Notes: generated from the letters alone by a model not told the origin. Numbered from the stretch's first letter, positions 13,024 through 21,176 are shown. The stretch: DNA of 36,264 nucleotides from DASPGX01 sp035620375 (GCA_035620375.1 DASPGX010000017.1:1-36264), one strand, 5' to 3'. Program-made: numbers and translations.

Positions 13024-14340
13024 TCAGTAGTTCTTCAGTTTCTCCACTTTCGTGTGCTGACGAATCTTGTCCAACGCCTTCGCCTCAATCTGCCGGATAC
13101 GCTCGCGGGTGACGGCGAACACTTTGCCGACCTCCTCAAGCGTGTGCGTGACGCCGTCGGTGAGCCCGAACCGCATGTCCAGAATTTTCTGCTCACGCGG
13201 GGTCAGGTCATTAATAATATCATTGATATAGGTCTTCAGGATTTTCCGCTGTGCGGACATCGCGGGAGAGATGGTTTCTTCGTCAGGAACGAAGTTCGCC
13301 AACGAACTGTCGTCATCCTCGTCCTTGCCGACGGGCGCCTCAAGCGAGACCGTGTCCTGTGAAATCTTTATGATGTGGCGGATTTTGTCCACGCCGACGC
13401 CCATTTCGGAGGCGACCTCTTCGGCCAGCGGCTCACGCCCGAGGTCCTGCACCAGCCGCCGGACAACCTGTTGGTACTTGTTGATGGTCTCGACCATGTG
13501 CACCGGAATGCGGATGGTTCTGCCCTGGTCCGCAAGCGCGCGGGTGATGGCCTGGCGGATCCACCACGTGGCGTACGTGGAAAATTTAAACCCCTTCTTG
13601 TAATCAAATTTCTCCACGGCCTTGAACAGGCCGATGTTTCCTTCCTGGATAAGGTCCAAGAGGGTCAGGTTTGCCGAACGCCCGACGTACTTCTTGGCGA
13701 TGGAGACGACCAGCCGGAGGTTGGACACGGCGAGTTTCTGCCGGGCGGATTCGTCATTGCGCTCAATGCGCTTGGCCAGTTCCGTCTCCTCCTCGGCGGT
13801 CAGGAGCGGATACTGCCCGATTTCTTTGAGGTACATCTGGACCGAGTCGCTCCCGGTGTCGGAGAATTCCGTCTCGATGCGCTTCTTCTCCTCGAAAACT
13901 TTCGCTTCTTTGTCATCAAAAACACGGCTGGACTCAACGACGTTGATGTTCAGCGACTCAAGGCGGTCGTAGAGACCTTCCAGGCTCTTGATATCACGCT
14001 CGATATTGGGGAACGCCGAAAGGATTTCCGCGTGCGTGATGAAGCCGCGGTGCCTTCCCTTCTCGATGAGCGCGATGACCGCGCTCTCGCTCATGACGGG
14101 CCCCCGGGGACGCGTCGGAGCCGCTGCCGCCCGCCGCGGCTTTGCCGTGCCTTTCTTCGCCTTGGCGGCCTTCTTCGGCTTCACCGCCTTGCGTGCCTTC
14201 GGCTTCCGCGGGGTATTGCGCTTCCGCTTCGCCGGTCGCCGGACTTTCTTTGCAGGCTTACGCGCAGCCTTCTTCTTGGCCGCTTTTTTCGGTTTACGTA
14301 CCGCTTTCTTTTTCCTTTTTGCCGGTTTTGTTTTAGCCAC
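13024..14340 (-). CDS. rpoD: Primary sigma factor RpoD with a basic N-terminal tail
   Basis: This 438-residue sigma-70 contains regions 1.2 to 4.2. The core-binding and -10-melting block is intact: DLIQEGNIGLFKAVEKF, then FKFSTYATWWIRQAI. Region 3 begins near PVHMVETINKYQQV. The region 4 helix-turn-helix is TLEEVGKVFAVTRERIRQIEAKAL. Unusual is residues 1-80, a Lys/Arg/Ala/Pro-rich tail (repeats such as KKAAKKKAARKPAKKVRRPAK) like histone H1 or HU tails, where region 1.1 would normally lie. Translation probably starts at a GTG 14 nt after the dnaG stop; a start nearer MSESAVIALIEKG (about residue 83) would remove the tail but has no SD. It is the second gene of dnaG-rpoD-GGDEF. Confidence 0.95.
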   Translation of the reverse strand: MAKTKPAKRKKKAVRKPKKAAKKKAARKPAKKVRRPAKRKRNTPRKPKARKAVKPKKAAKAKKGTAKPRRAAAAPTRPRGPVMSESAVIALIEKGRHRGFITHAEILSAFPNIERDIKSLEGLYDRLESLNINVVESSRVFDDKEAKVFEEKKRIETEFSDTGSDSVQMYLKEIGQYPLLTAEEETELAKRIERNDESARQKLAVSNLRLVVSIAKKYVGRSANLTLLDLIQEGNIGLFKAVEKFDYKKGFKFSTYATWWIRQAITRALADQGRTIRIPVHMVETINKYQQVVRRLVQDLGREPLAEEVASEMGVGVDKIRHIIKISQDTVSLEAPVGKDEDDDSSLANFVPDEETISPAMSAQRKILKTYINDIINDLTPREQKILDMRFGLTDGVTHTLEEVGKVFAVTRERIRQIEAKALDKIRQHTKVEKLKNY

Positions 14341-14354
14341 GTTCGGATATCACG

Positions 14355-16172
14355 TTAGTTCTTGAAACGCCGTGCAATGTCCTGCTTCAGCCGGGCGAAA
14401 TCCGCCACAAGCGACGCAAGCTTCGTCGAGTCTCCCATCCCTTCGGCCGCTTTGATGTCCACCGCCATTCCCCGGGCCCGTTCTTCAAGATGCCTGCGAC
14501 CCAGACGTGACAGGACGAGCTGCCATTGCCGGCCCAGTTCCGCCTCTTCCACGTCGCGCCACGTCTCCTGCGCGCGTACATAGGCGAATTCCAGAAGCCA
14601 CGACCCGTCTTCATGGGATTTGATGAACGCGTCCCAGGAGAACGATGCGGGGTCCGCTTCCGTCAATTGGGCGACGAGAGCGGCGGTCCGTTCGGAGAGC
14701 CATGCGGCATCTATTCCCGCAAGGTCCCCGTGAAAACGCCGGAAATCCTTCATGAGCAGGGACAGGAGCGCCTGTTCCAGGGGATCAGGAGATTCATTAT
14801 CAGGAGCACTCTGCGTGTCACCGGTCCGCTCCGGCTCCTTGGCGCTTCGCGGCTCCCATGCCGTCAAATCATCCGTGAGCGCCGCAAGGTCCGCGCGCAC
14901 ATCGGCGGGCGGCACCCGGAGGATGTCGGCCAGCCGTGAAATCCAGTGCGTCGTCTCCACGCGCCCGGGGAGCCGCCTGATGAACGGCCCCACCGCGGCG
15001 AGCAGCGCCCGCTTGCTCTCTGGCGATGAGGCGTCGTACGGGACCAGTGCCTCATCAAGGTAATGCTGGAGCGCAGGCTTAGCGGCATCAACGGCCTTCG
15101 TCCATCCGCTTCCGTATTTGACGATATATTCCGCGGGGTCCTTGCATTCGGCGTCATCCAGGGTCGCGATGCGCACCTGCATGCCGGACGCCAGGGCCAG
15201 GGCGATACCCCGCCTCGTCGCCGCGGCACCTGCGACGTCGGCGTCAAAACAGAAATTCAGGTTGCGGCTGTACCGTCCGGCGAGTTTCAGCTGCTCGGCC
15301 GTCAGCGCCGTGCCGGACGTGGCGACGACGTTCCGCACCCCCGCTTGCCACGACAGAATCGCATCCATATTCCCTTCCACGAGGACGCACGCATCCGCCT
15401 GGCGCACGGCGAGCCGCGCCTTGTCCAGACCGAACAGAATGCGGCTCTTGTCGTACAGGGGCGTCTGAGGCGAGTTGATGTACTTGGCTTCCTTGTCCGT
15501 CTCGGGACGGCCGAATATCCTGCCGGTGAATCCGACGACCTGGCCGTTGTGGTCGCGGATGGGGAACATGATGCGTCCGCGGAACCTGTCGTAGAGCGAG
15601 CCGTCCGACGACCGTTGCCGCTCCGACGCCAGCCCCGCGGCGACGATGTCCTTCGCCGCATATCCCTCCTTGAGCAGGAACCGGTTCAGCGCCTGCCAGT
15701 CGTTCGGAGCCCATCCCAGCTCCCACTCGGTGATGGTCGCGTCCTGAACGCCGCGTTCATGGAGGTACTTCCGCGCACGGGAGCCCGCATCCGAATTCCC
15801 CAGCTGCTTGGCGAAGAACGCCGATGCAAGCCGGCTGATACGGAGCAATTCCCCGCGCTTGGACCGTTCCGCGCCCTTGCGTGCGTCAAAACGCTCCAAG
15901 GGGACGCCTGCGCGGTTGGCAAGGATGCCCAACGCTTCGGGAAAATCTATGCCTTCGATGTCCTGCAGGAAGCTGAACATGTCACCTCCCTTGCCGCATC
16001 CGAAGCAGTGCCATATCTGACGCTCCAGATTAATGTGAAAGGACGGCGTCTTCTCGTTATGGAACGGACACCGCGCCTTGAAGTTGGCGCCGGCCTTTTG
16101 CAGACGGAGATACCCGCTGATGACGTCCACGAGATTCAGGCGCGATTTGATTTGTGCGACGGTATCGGCCAT
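14355..16172 (-). CDS. dnaG: DNA primase
   Basis: A 605-residue primase of normal length. The N-terminal CHC2 zinc ribbon uses Cys35, His38, Cys56 and Cys59 (CPFH...CFGC). The TOPRIM catalytic core has VLVEGNMDAILSWQAG with the conserved Glu, then TSGTALTAEQL and FCFDADVAG, the metal-binding DxD. The C-terminal 150 residues are helical and correspond to the DnaB-interaction domain. The start at MADTVAQIKSRLNLVDVI fits the family. An upstream in-frame TTG at 16259 would add 29 unlike residues. A short hairpin CCACG/CGTGG (16177-16190) sits just before the ATG. It is first in the operon with rpoD, the classic macromolecular-synthesis pairing, here without rpsU. Confidence 0.96.
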   Translation of the reverse strand: MADTVAQIKSRLNLVDVISGYLRLQKAGANFKARCPFHNEKTPSFHINLERQIWHCFGCGKGGDMFSFLQDIEGIDFPEALGILANRAGVPLERFDARKGAERSKRGELLRISRLASAFFAKQLGNSDAGSRARKYLHERGVQDATITEWELGWAPNDWQALNRFLLKEGYAAKDIVAAGLASERQRSSDGSLYDRFRGRIMFPIRDHNGQVVGFTGRIFGRPETDKEAKYINSPQTPLYDKSRILFGLDKARLAVRQADACVLVEGNMDAILSWQAGVRNVVATSGTALTAEQLKLAGRYSRNLNFCFDADVAGAAATRRGIALALASGMQVRIATLDDAECKDPAEYIVKYGSGWTKAVDAAKPALQHYLDEALVPYDASSPESKRALLAAVGPFIRRLPGRVETTHWISRLADILRVPPADVRADLAALTDDLTAWEPRSAKEPERTGDTQSAPDNESPDPLEQALLSLLMKDFRRFHGDLAGIDAAWLSERTAALVAQLTEADPASFSWDAFIKSHEDGSWLLEFAYVRAQETWRDVEEAELGRQWQLVLSRLGRRHLEERARGMAVDIKAAEGMGDSTKLASLVADFARLKQDIARRFKN

Positions 16173-16264
16173 GGTTCCACGATTACGTGGTGGGACGTGC
16201 GGACCCCCGGAATGCAAAAAAGAGCAGCTGTACGCTTGCCCGCTCACAAACTGTCTCAATTCTC

Positions 16265-16293
16265 ACCATACCACGCCTTGACCGCCGAGGCAA
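16265..16293 (-). promoter_or_regulatory. Promoter of the dnaG-rpoD-GGDEF operon
   Basis: TTGCCT (16288-16293), 17 nt, TATGGT (16265-16270) with an upstream TGG on the minus strand. A leader of about 85 nt precedes dnaG. Confidence 0.65.
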
Positions 16294-16306
16294 TGTCCTC
16301 TGGGGA

Positions 16307-16654
16307 TTACGCGGCGGCCTCGTTCGCCACATCCACGAGCTTCCACCTATCGCTGACGAATTTGCCGTCCTTGAAACCGATTTCGTTCCAGTCCACGGCG
16401 ACTTCGTTTTCGGAGCCCAGCTGGCGGAGGATGGCCTTTCCGTCGCCGCGGACCTCGCGGAACATGAACGCGATACCTTCTCCGTTGAGCAGAATTTTAT
16501 CGCCCAGCAATTCCTTGAACGTTTCGTTGACTTCCTGCAGCCGGGGAACCAGCTCCGCCTCAATGACAGGAATATCGGGCTGCGTTTCGTCCGGGCCGGG
16601 CTGCTTGCGGTCCGGAACCATCTCAAACCCTGCGTCGGGATTCTCCTTGGTCAT
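16307..16654 (-). CDS. Small protein of unknown function
   Basis: This 115-residue soluble protein begins with a disordered, Pro/Asp-rich 30-residue tail, followed by a helical stretch (VEAELVPRLQEVNETFKELL is similar in style; about 38-60), then a beta-rich C-terminal half reading FMFREVRGDGKAILRQL and WNEIGFKDGKFVSDRWKL. I do not recognise it. The ATG at 16654 is chosen over an open 70-codon upstream extension because TTGCAC-16-TATCGT lies upstream with only 7 nt from the -10 to the ATG, and because the extension has the composition of noncoding shadow sequence. Its stop lies close to the dnaG promoter. Confidence 0.7.
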   Translation of the reverse strand: MTKENPDAGFEMVPDRKQPGPDETQPDIPVIEAELVPRLQEVNETFKELLGDKILLNGEGIAFMFREVRGDGKAILRQLGSENEVAVDWNEIGFKDGKFVSDRWKLVDVANEAAA

Positions 16655-16661
16655 ATGCACC

Positions 16662-16689
16662 ACGATAACGCACGGCGGGGAACGTGCAA
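16662..16689 (-). promoter_or_regulatory. Promoter of the 16654 gene (near-leaderless)
   Basis: TTGCAC (16684-16689), 16 nt, TATCGT (16662-16667) on the minus strand, 7 nt before the ATG. Confidence 0.55.
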
Positions 16690-16707
16690 GAACGGGACGG
16701 TGAATAA

Positions 16708-17334
16708 CTACTGCGGCGCGGCGAACACCGCGACCGCATACACGACCTGATTGCCCTGATACGCCCCCACGGCCGTACCCGTGCCGACACGCGTATGCAC
16801 CGCATTCAGGATATTGTTCCGGTGGCCCTCCGAATTCATCCAGTTCGGCACGATGGACGTCCACGACGACGCCAGGCCGATATTCTCCGCCGCCGTGGCA
16901 AAGCTGTATCCCGACGCCGCGATGCGCATCTGAAATGTCGTGCCGTCGGGGCTCGTATGCGAGAAATAGTTTTTAGCGGCCATGTCCTGCGCATGCGCGC
17001 GGGCCAGCCCGTTGAGCGTCGCGTCCGGCACAAGTGCCGCCGTGCCCCGTGAGGAACGCTCCGCGTTCATCGCCGCAACGAGTCCCTGTTCCTGCGATGC
17101 CGGCGCGGGAGCGGGGGTCGCCGCAGGCGGCGCAACGGTGGGCGCCGGGGTGGCGGACCGCTCCGGTGTTCCCGTGACCGCCGTTTGTACCGGCGTCCGC
17201 CCGGGCGTCTCCGTAGCCTCCGGCATCCCGTCCCGTGCCGGCTCCGCCGCGGGGCGCGCCGAGAATTCCAGCCACGAAAAAACACCGCCCAATACGACAG
17301 CGATGCCGAGAATAACAAGACCCGAATATCTCAT
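16708..17334 (-). CDS. CAP/SCP-domain secreted protein
   Basis: This 208-residue protein has an N-terminal hydrophobic segment (about 5-24) with no obvious cleavage site, so it is probably anchored. A 60-residue Thr/Ala/Pro linker (TPAPTVAPPAATPAPAPA and similar) follows, then a CAP domain (about 88-206). Domain landmarks are LNGLARAHAQDMAAKNYFSHTSPDGTTFQMRI, then AENIGL and WMNSEGHRNNILN, which carry the paired His and Glu residues of the CAP cavity. Bacterial CAP proteins are extracellular and of mostly unknown activity; some are proteases or lipid binders. The ATG overlaps the stop of the upstream winged-helix gene (ATGA), so the two are translated together. Confidence 0.92.
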   Translation of the reverse strand: MRYSGLVILGIAVVLGGVFSWLEFSARPAAEPARDGMPEATETPGRTPVQTAVTGTPERSATPAPTVAPPAATPAPAPASQEQGLVAAMNAERSSRGTAALVPDATLNGLARAHAQDMAAKNYFSHTSPDGTTFQMRIAASGYSFATAAENIGLASSWTSIVPNWMNSEGHRNNILNAVHTRVGTGTAVGAYQGNQVVYAVAVFAAPQ

Positions 17335-17630
17335 GACCGCGTGTAGAACGCGCCCTGGCCGTCACCGTGGCCGCGGATGAGTCCCTCGCTGATCATCCGC
17401 TCCAGATACCGCCGGATGGTCATCTCCGGAACATCCAGGACGCCCTGCAGAATGGGAACGGAAACGGAGCCGTGCCGCCGGATGTGGGTGACCGCCGCGA
17501 ACCGTGTGGCGGCGTAAACCGGGTCATCCGGCACCCGCGTACGGTGCCGGCGGCGTCCGAACAGGCGCACGCCCACGGTAAGCGCCGCACCGATGACCGC
17601 ACCGAACACCATAAGAAGTCCCGATGTCAT
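17331..17630 (-). CDS. Membrane-anchored winged-helix protein
   Basis: A 99-residue protein: a single membrane helix at residues 4-24, a basic stop-transfer run (RRRHRTR, 26-32), and a C-terminal winged-helix-like segment (38-98) containing VSVPILQGVLDVPEMTIRRYLERMISEGLIRGHGDG, which matches the recognition helix and wing pattern of DeoR/MarR-type repressors. DNA binding is likely by fold but not proven. It overlaps the CAP gene by 4 nt. The start at 17630 is firm because an extended -10 (TGGTATACT) lies 6 nt upstream, which predicts an mRNA that begins at the ATG. A membrane-tethered regulator coupled to a secreted protein could control that protein's expression (inference). Confidence 0.75.
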   Translation of the reverse strand: MTSGLLMVFGAVIGAALTVGVRLFGRRRHRTRVPDDPVYAATRFAAVTHIRRHGSVSVPILQGVLDVPEMTIRRYLERMISEGLIRGHGDGQGAFYTRS

Positions 17631-17636
17631 ATGTTC

Positions 17637-17642
17637 AGTATA
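17637..17642 (-). promoter_or_regulatory. Extended -10 of the winged-helix/CAP operon (leaderless)
   Basis: The minus strand reads TGGTATACT (hexamer 17637-17642), 6 nt before the ATG at 17630. A start 7 nt downstream of the hexamer falls on the A of ATG. Confidence 0.6.
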
Positions 17643-17655
17643 CCACGTACGGAAA

Positions 17656-17682
17656 AGGGCCGTTCCCGGAGGGAACGGCCCT
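17656..17682 (-). terminator. Terminator of the PPDK-like gene
   Basis: Stem AGGGCCGTTCCC (17656-17667) with GGGAACGGCCCT (17671-17682), loop GGA, followed on the minus strand by TTTTCC. It begins 4 nt past the stop codon. Confidence 0.85.
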
Positions 17683-17686
17683 GATG

Positions 17687-19135
17687 TCATGCGGCTTCGC
17701 GCCGTGACGGAATGCGGAACCGGCGGAGATTGTCCACGAAATGGTTCGTCACGCCCAGGTTCGTCTGCAGGACGATGCCGAATCCTTCGGCGCTCGCACG
17801 CTCGCAGAGCAGGCGGAACTTCTCCAGCCCCCACTCCGTCCTGTAGTACTCCCAGCGGATGGGCTCCTGTTCCCATGCGACGAGAACATCCCCGAACGTG
17901 GATGTGGCGCCCCGGTGCATCTGTACCACGACGATAGCTTCGTCGCGGTCACAGACCCACTCAAACCGCACGGGTCCGAGCTGGGCGCTCAACGCTTCCC
18001 AGACGCCCCGGACCTTAGCACGGATGTGTCCGGGCATCTCCTCGCCCGCCCGCTCGCCTATCATGAAGGCGTCGCCCTTGCCGGGAATGCCCTCGATGAC
18101 CGGTTCTCCGGACGCGTCCGTAATGCACGCACCCGAGTAGAGCGGGTCAACCGCATCCTGGATGATGATTCCGGCCAGGCGGCGGTGTCGCGGATTGGAG
18201 CACAAGCCCTTCTCCCGCTGCACACAACTGTCGGCAACGCACACCGGGTCCTCGCGTTGGACGAGCTGGAACGTATCCATCCATCCCTGGTGCGTAGTGA
18301 ACCGTCCCGGTTCCTGCACGCGGGGACAGGTCCGTATCCATTTGACGTCCTTGCTTCCCGTCCAGTGTCCGAACGAAAAGCGCGGCAGAATACGGCTCTC
18401 CACGCGCGTACGCGGCACGTTCTGTCCGAGCAAATGGGCCATGAACAGGCCGAAGCCCTTGTCCCCGAAGTCCCGGCTGAAGTCGTTCGGCCAGGACGGC
18501 ATCTCCTCGGCCGGTGCCAGCGCGGCGTCCATCGCTTCGGCCTGCCAGATGATTTGCGTCTGACGAAGGTAGCCGACCGGCCCAGGATGCACGGAGAACT
18601 CCACGCGCACGTTCTGCGGGAACGGAATGCTGAACGGCGTACCGTAGACCGCGTTCACGAATCCCGGGAGCATCCAGCGCGGAACGGTGGCGCAGACGAC
18701 TTTCTCGTCGTCCACGCATCGCGGCGTGTGCCCCGCGGCGAACTCCGCGATGCCGCCGAACAGCACGCCGGAGAAACCGCCGTCCATCACGTCCACTTCC
18801 TCGTTCAGGATGATGTAGTACGGCTTTTCCGCCCACAGTTGGGCGACCTTGGCCGCGACCTTTTCCGCGGTTTCGTAGCCGCGGCGACCCATGAAGAACG
18901 GGTTGCCGTCAGGCTTGTCCGACAGAAAGCTCCGGATGTTCACGTACGGCGCACCGGCATCCAGAATCGCCTGCGCGGCGTCACGAACGCTTGCGAACCG
19001 CTGTTGCGGCGAAAGTCCCCTGATGCAACAGAACCGCTGTTCCCCCTCGGGACCGAAGCTGACGAACTGCGCGACATTCCCACCGTGCTGGACGATATCC
19101 GCCAGCACTTGGTCTTTCAGAAGCATGGTGCTCAT
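17687..19135 (-). CDS. Stand-alone PPDK/PEP-synthase N-terminal (ATP-grasp)-like protein
   Basis: A 482-residue protein. Its C-terminal half follows the nucleotide-binding domain of PEP synthase/PPDK: a segment around DPLYSGACITDASGEPVIEG corresponds to the SGVxFT...VIEAxWGLGE region, GKGDAFMIGE follows, and FEWVCDRDEAIVVVQ matches the (D/E)WxxD...LxxLQxRP end. The phosphohistidine and PEP-binding domains of the full enzymes are absent. The N-terminal half (NVAQFVSFGPEGEQRF..., NIRSFLSDKPDGNPFF) is of a type I associate with uncharacterised Patescibacteria proteins. Cofactor use and product are unknown. The start has a clear SD (AGAGGAGGG); 48 more codons are open upstream but lie within the leader. 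Confidence 0.7.
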   Translation of the reverse strand: MSTMLLKDQVLADIVQHGGNVAQFVSFGPEGEQRFCCIRGLSPQQRFASVRDAAQAILDAGAPYVNIRSFLSDKPDGNPFFMGRRGYETAEKVAAKVAQLWAEKPYYIILNEEVDVMDGGFSGVLFGGIAEFAAGHTPRCVDDEKVVCATVPRWMLPGFVNAVYGTPFSIPFPQNVRVEFSVHPGPVGYLRQTQIIWQAEAMDAALAPAEEMPSWPNDFSRDFGDKGFGLFMAHLLGQNVPRTRVESRILPRFSFGHWTGSKDVKWIRTCPRVQEPGRFTTHQGWMDTFQLVQREDPVCVADSCVQREKGLCSNPRHRRLAGIIIQDAVDPLYSGACITDASGEPVIEGIPGKGDAFMIGERAGEEMPGHIRAKVRGVWEALSAQLGPVRFEWVCDRDEAIVVVQMHRGATSTFGDVLVAWEQEPIRWEYYRTEWGLEKFRLLCERASAEGFGIVLQTNLGVTNHFVDNLRRFRIPSRREAA

Positions 19136-19270
19136 GGCACCCTCCTCTTGCGACAAAGGCTGTGCGGAGCCCGGCCATGATTCCCTGGCCGGAACCTGCA
19201 CGATGCCGGTTGTGAAAGAAATGCGCCGTCCCGGTGATTCCCCCGGGGAAGCGGCGCGACGAACGGGCCC

Positions 19271-19298
19271 ACCATACAATATGAATGGATTTTGGCAA
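19271..19298 (-). promoter_or_regulatory. Promoter of the PPDK-like gene with a long leader
   Basis: TTGCCA (19293-19298), 16 nt, TATGGT (19271-19276) on the minus strand. The predicted leader of about 130 nt contains a CCGGCCA/TGGCCGG hairpin; no known riboswitch is recognised. Confidence 0.5.
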
Positions 19299-19303
19299 GC
19301 AAA

Positions 19304-19337
19304 AAGCCCGTCCGCGACGCGTGGCCGGGACGGGCTT
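19304..19337 (-). terminator. Terminator of the cysteine-rich protein gene
   Basis: Stem AAGCCCGTCC (19304-19313) with GGACGGGCTT (19328-19337), followed on the minus strand by TTTTTGC. It lies just upstream of the next promoter. Confidence 0.85.
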
Positions 19338-19389
19338 GCAGCTGCTCAAAGCTTTTCGTTCAGGTCCGGAGCAGGTAGGACCTCAGGCG

Positions 19390-21102
19390 CTAATCCGGTA
19401 CGGGACAACCGCAGTACGTCACGTGGGAGATGTTCTTCCCTTCGTTCGGCGTATTGAGGATGTCCCCTTGTTCCACGTCAGGATACGTGTTGTAGCAATG
19501 AGGCGAACCGTTCTTGACGATGGCCAGGAGCGCATTCATGGACGCGGTCGTGGACGTCACCTCGCTGGGCTCGTCCTTGTCCAACGGCACAAGTCCGAAG
19601 TATCCGCACTCGTTTGTCGGATTGCCGAGCGGGTTGTCGAAGCAGACCCTTCCCTCGTCGGGGAGGTTCTGGATTTCGCACTCCTGCGGAGGACACTCGT
19701 CTATCTCGAATTCGGCTTCGGCCTCGCAGTGCAGGTCGTACTGGTCGTTCTCGTAAATGACCTTCACCGTGTATTCGCCGGCATCCTCGCAGTCCAAATC
19801 TTTGACGATGCGGCCTTCGCGCGGCTGGTTCTCCAACGTCTTGATGAGCGAACCGTTCTTGTAGATTTCCAGGGTGACCGTTCCGCCGTCCACATTGGAC
19901 TGGACCTGCCACTGGATTTCCACCTGGCCGTCCTCGCGGACGCGCGCGCGGACCCGGGTGTCGCACTCCGGCTCCTCGCACTCGTCGGTATAGAGGGTGT
20001 CGTCGGCGGTATCCTGGCACCGGTTGGAGGCCTCCACGTCGATTTCCCTGCCGCAGACGGGCTCGGGAATGTCCCATGACCGCGTGCTCTGGCCCGCCGG
20101 GAAACTCTGCTCGCTGAACGCTGTGATGGTTCCCGCAGTGGACGAATTGATGTCGCACTCCAGGCTATCATCGTCCACGGAGCATTCCATCTCCAGGTGC
20201 GAATCCTCGCAGGGATTCTCCTGCAGCGGAGGTACCGGGATGGTGGTCTGCGGGTCACAGGTCACGCCGCCCTTCTTGGCGACGATGTTCCAGGTGTGAC
20301 TCGCCTCCTCCTCGTCACGCTCGTAGCAGAATTCGGCGCCGCTCTCGCAGCTGTCGGATTCCGAAGAACCGTCCTCGAAGACTTCGCAGGAATCGGCATT
20401 CGCGGACCATTCCACGACCCCGCAGACCGAATTCTCGCCGGTCTCGTAGGAGCTGGTGATGGTCGCGTTGACTTCTTCACACCCCGGCGGGGGCGGCGGC
20501 GGAGGCGGAGCACATGCCCCGATGTTGACGACCCGGTCACGCTCATTGATGAACTGTCCGGTCGCCAGATTGAAGCCCCATCCGAACTGCACGCGGCCGC
20601 ACGCATTGGCGAGCTTGGTCAGGTCGATGCGCCAGCGGTAGACCGCCGACTCACCGGGACCGAGCGTCTCCGGGCCGTCGAGGAGTACGAAGATGTCGTC
20701 CGCACCGGCCAGACCCTTCACGGTAGGCCCGCATCCCGGGTCCTTCTCGCCGAAAACCTTGTACCCCATGTCGATGTCGCCGTCCGTATTGTTCGTGACT
20801 TTGACCTCGACAATGGGCGATTTCCACGCAGAACCGACGGGACCGGAGCAGGAATATCCTGAACCGAAGTAATCCTTGCCCCGGGTCCATTCGAACGTGA
20901 CCCCTGACGGCTGCGAACCCCCGGCGCCTCCGGTGGTACCGCCGCCCGAGGGCGGGTTCGTGGGGAGGGCGATGCCGGTGCCCGAATTGTCCGAATGCGA
21001 CGGAACTCCGCTCGGGGAAACCGAGGTATCGCCGTTACACGCGAGGTGGGTGAGACCGGCCAACAAGGCGATGGCCCCGATGGCCAGGAACTTCTTTCCC
21101 AT
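19390..21102 (-). CDS. Secreted cysteine-rich acidic protein, probably a lipoprotein
   Basis: A 570-residue exported protein. The signal peptide is MGKKFLAIGAIALLAGLTHLA followed by Cys22; the -3 to -1 residues (His-Leu-Ala) are a poor lipobox, so signal peptidase II processing is uncertain. A Gly/Ser/Thr/Pro linker (25-65) leads to a beta domain (about 68-195), an octaproline run near 200, and then a series of Ig-like repeats separated by paired cysteines (CEEPEC, CPPQEC). It has 27 cysteines and many Asp/Glu, suggesting disulfide-stapled, calcium-binding or surface-exposed modules. I do not recognise a named family. The start has AAGGAG 7 nt upstream and a near-consensus promoter. Confidence 0.85.
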   Translation of the reverse strand: MGKKFLAIGAIALLAGLTHLACNGDTSVSPSGVPSHSDNSGTGIALPTNPPSGGGTTGGAGGSQPSGVTFEWTRGKDYFGSGYSCSGPVGSAWKSPIVEVKVTNNTDGDIDMGYKVFGEKDPGCGPTVKGLAGADDIFVLLDGPETLGPGESAVYRWRIDLTKLANACGRVQFGWGFNLATGQFINERDRVVNIGACAPPPPPPPPGCEEVNATITSSYETGENSVCGVVEWSANADSCEVFEDGSSESDSCESGAEFCYERDEEEASHTWNIVAKKGGVTCDPQTTIPVPPLQENPCEDSHLEMECSVDDDSLECDINSSTAGTITAFSEQSFPAGQSTRSWDIPEPVCGREIDVEASNRCQDTADDTLYTDECEEPECDTRVRARVREDGQVEIQWQVQSNVDGGTVTLEIYKNGSLIKTLENQPREGRIVKDLDCEDAGEYTVKVIYENDQYDLHCEAEAEFEIDECPPQECEIQNLPDEGRVCFDNPLGNPTNECGYFGLVPLDKDEPSEVTSTTASMNALLAIVKNGSPHCYNTYPDVEQGDILNTPNEGKNISHVTYCGCPVPD

Positions 21103-21176
21103 GCTGTACTCCTTTCAAGGCTGTACTTCTCTTTGCAAAGAGCAGCCCGGGCACCATGCCCGCGCTGACGGCCAGC

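Noticed and set aside
13375..14358. Long plus-strand frame opposite rpoD
   Set aside because: Strand shadow of rpoD. GC-rich genes leave long antisense frames; no start signal, and composition is mirror-like.
16173..16259. Upstream TTG start for DnaG
   Set aside because: It would add 29 residues unlike any primase N-terminus, although the TTG lies just after a -10; MADTVAQIKSR is the family start.
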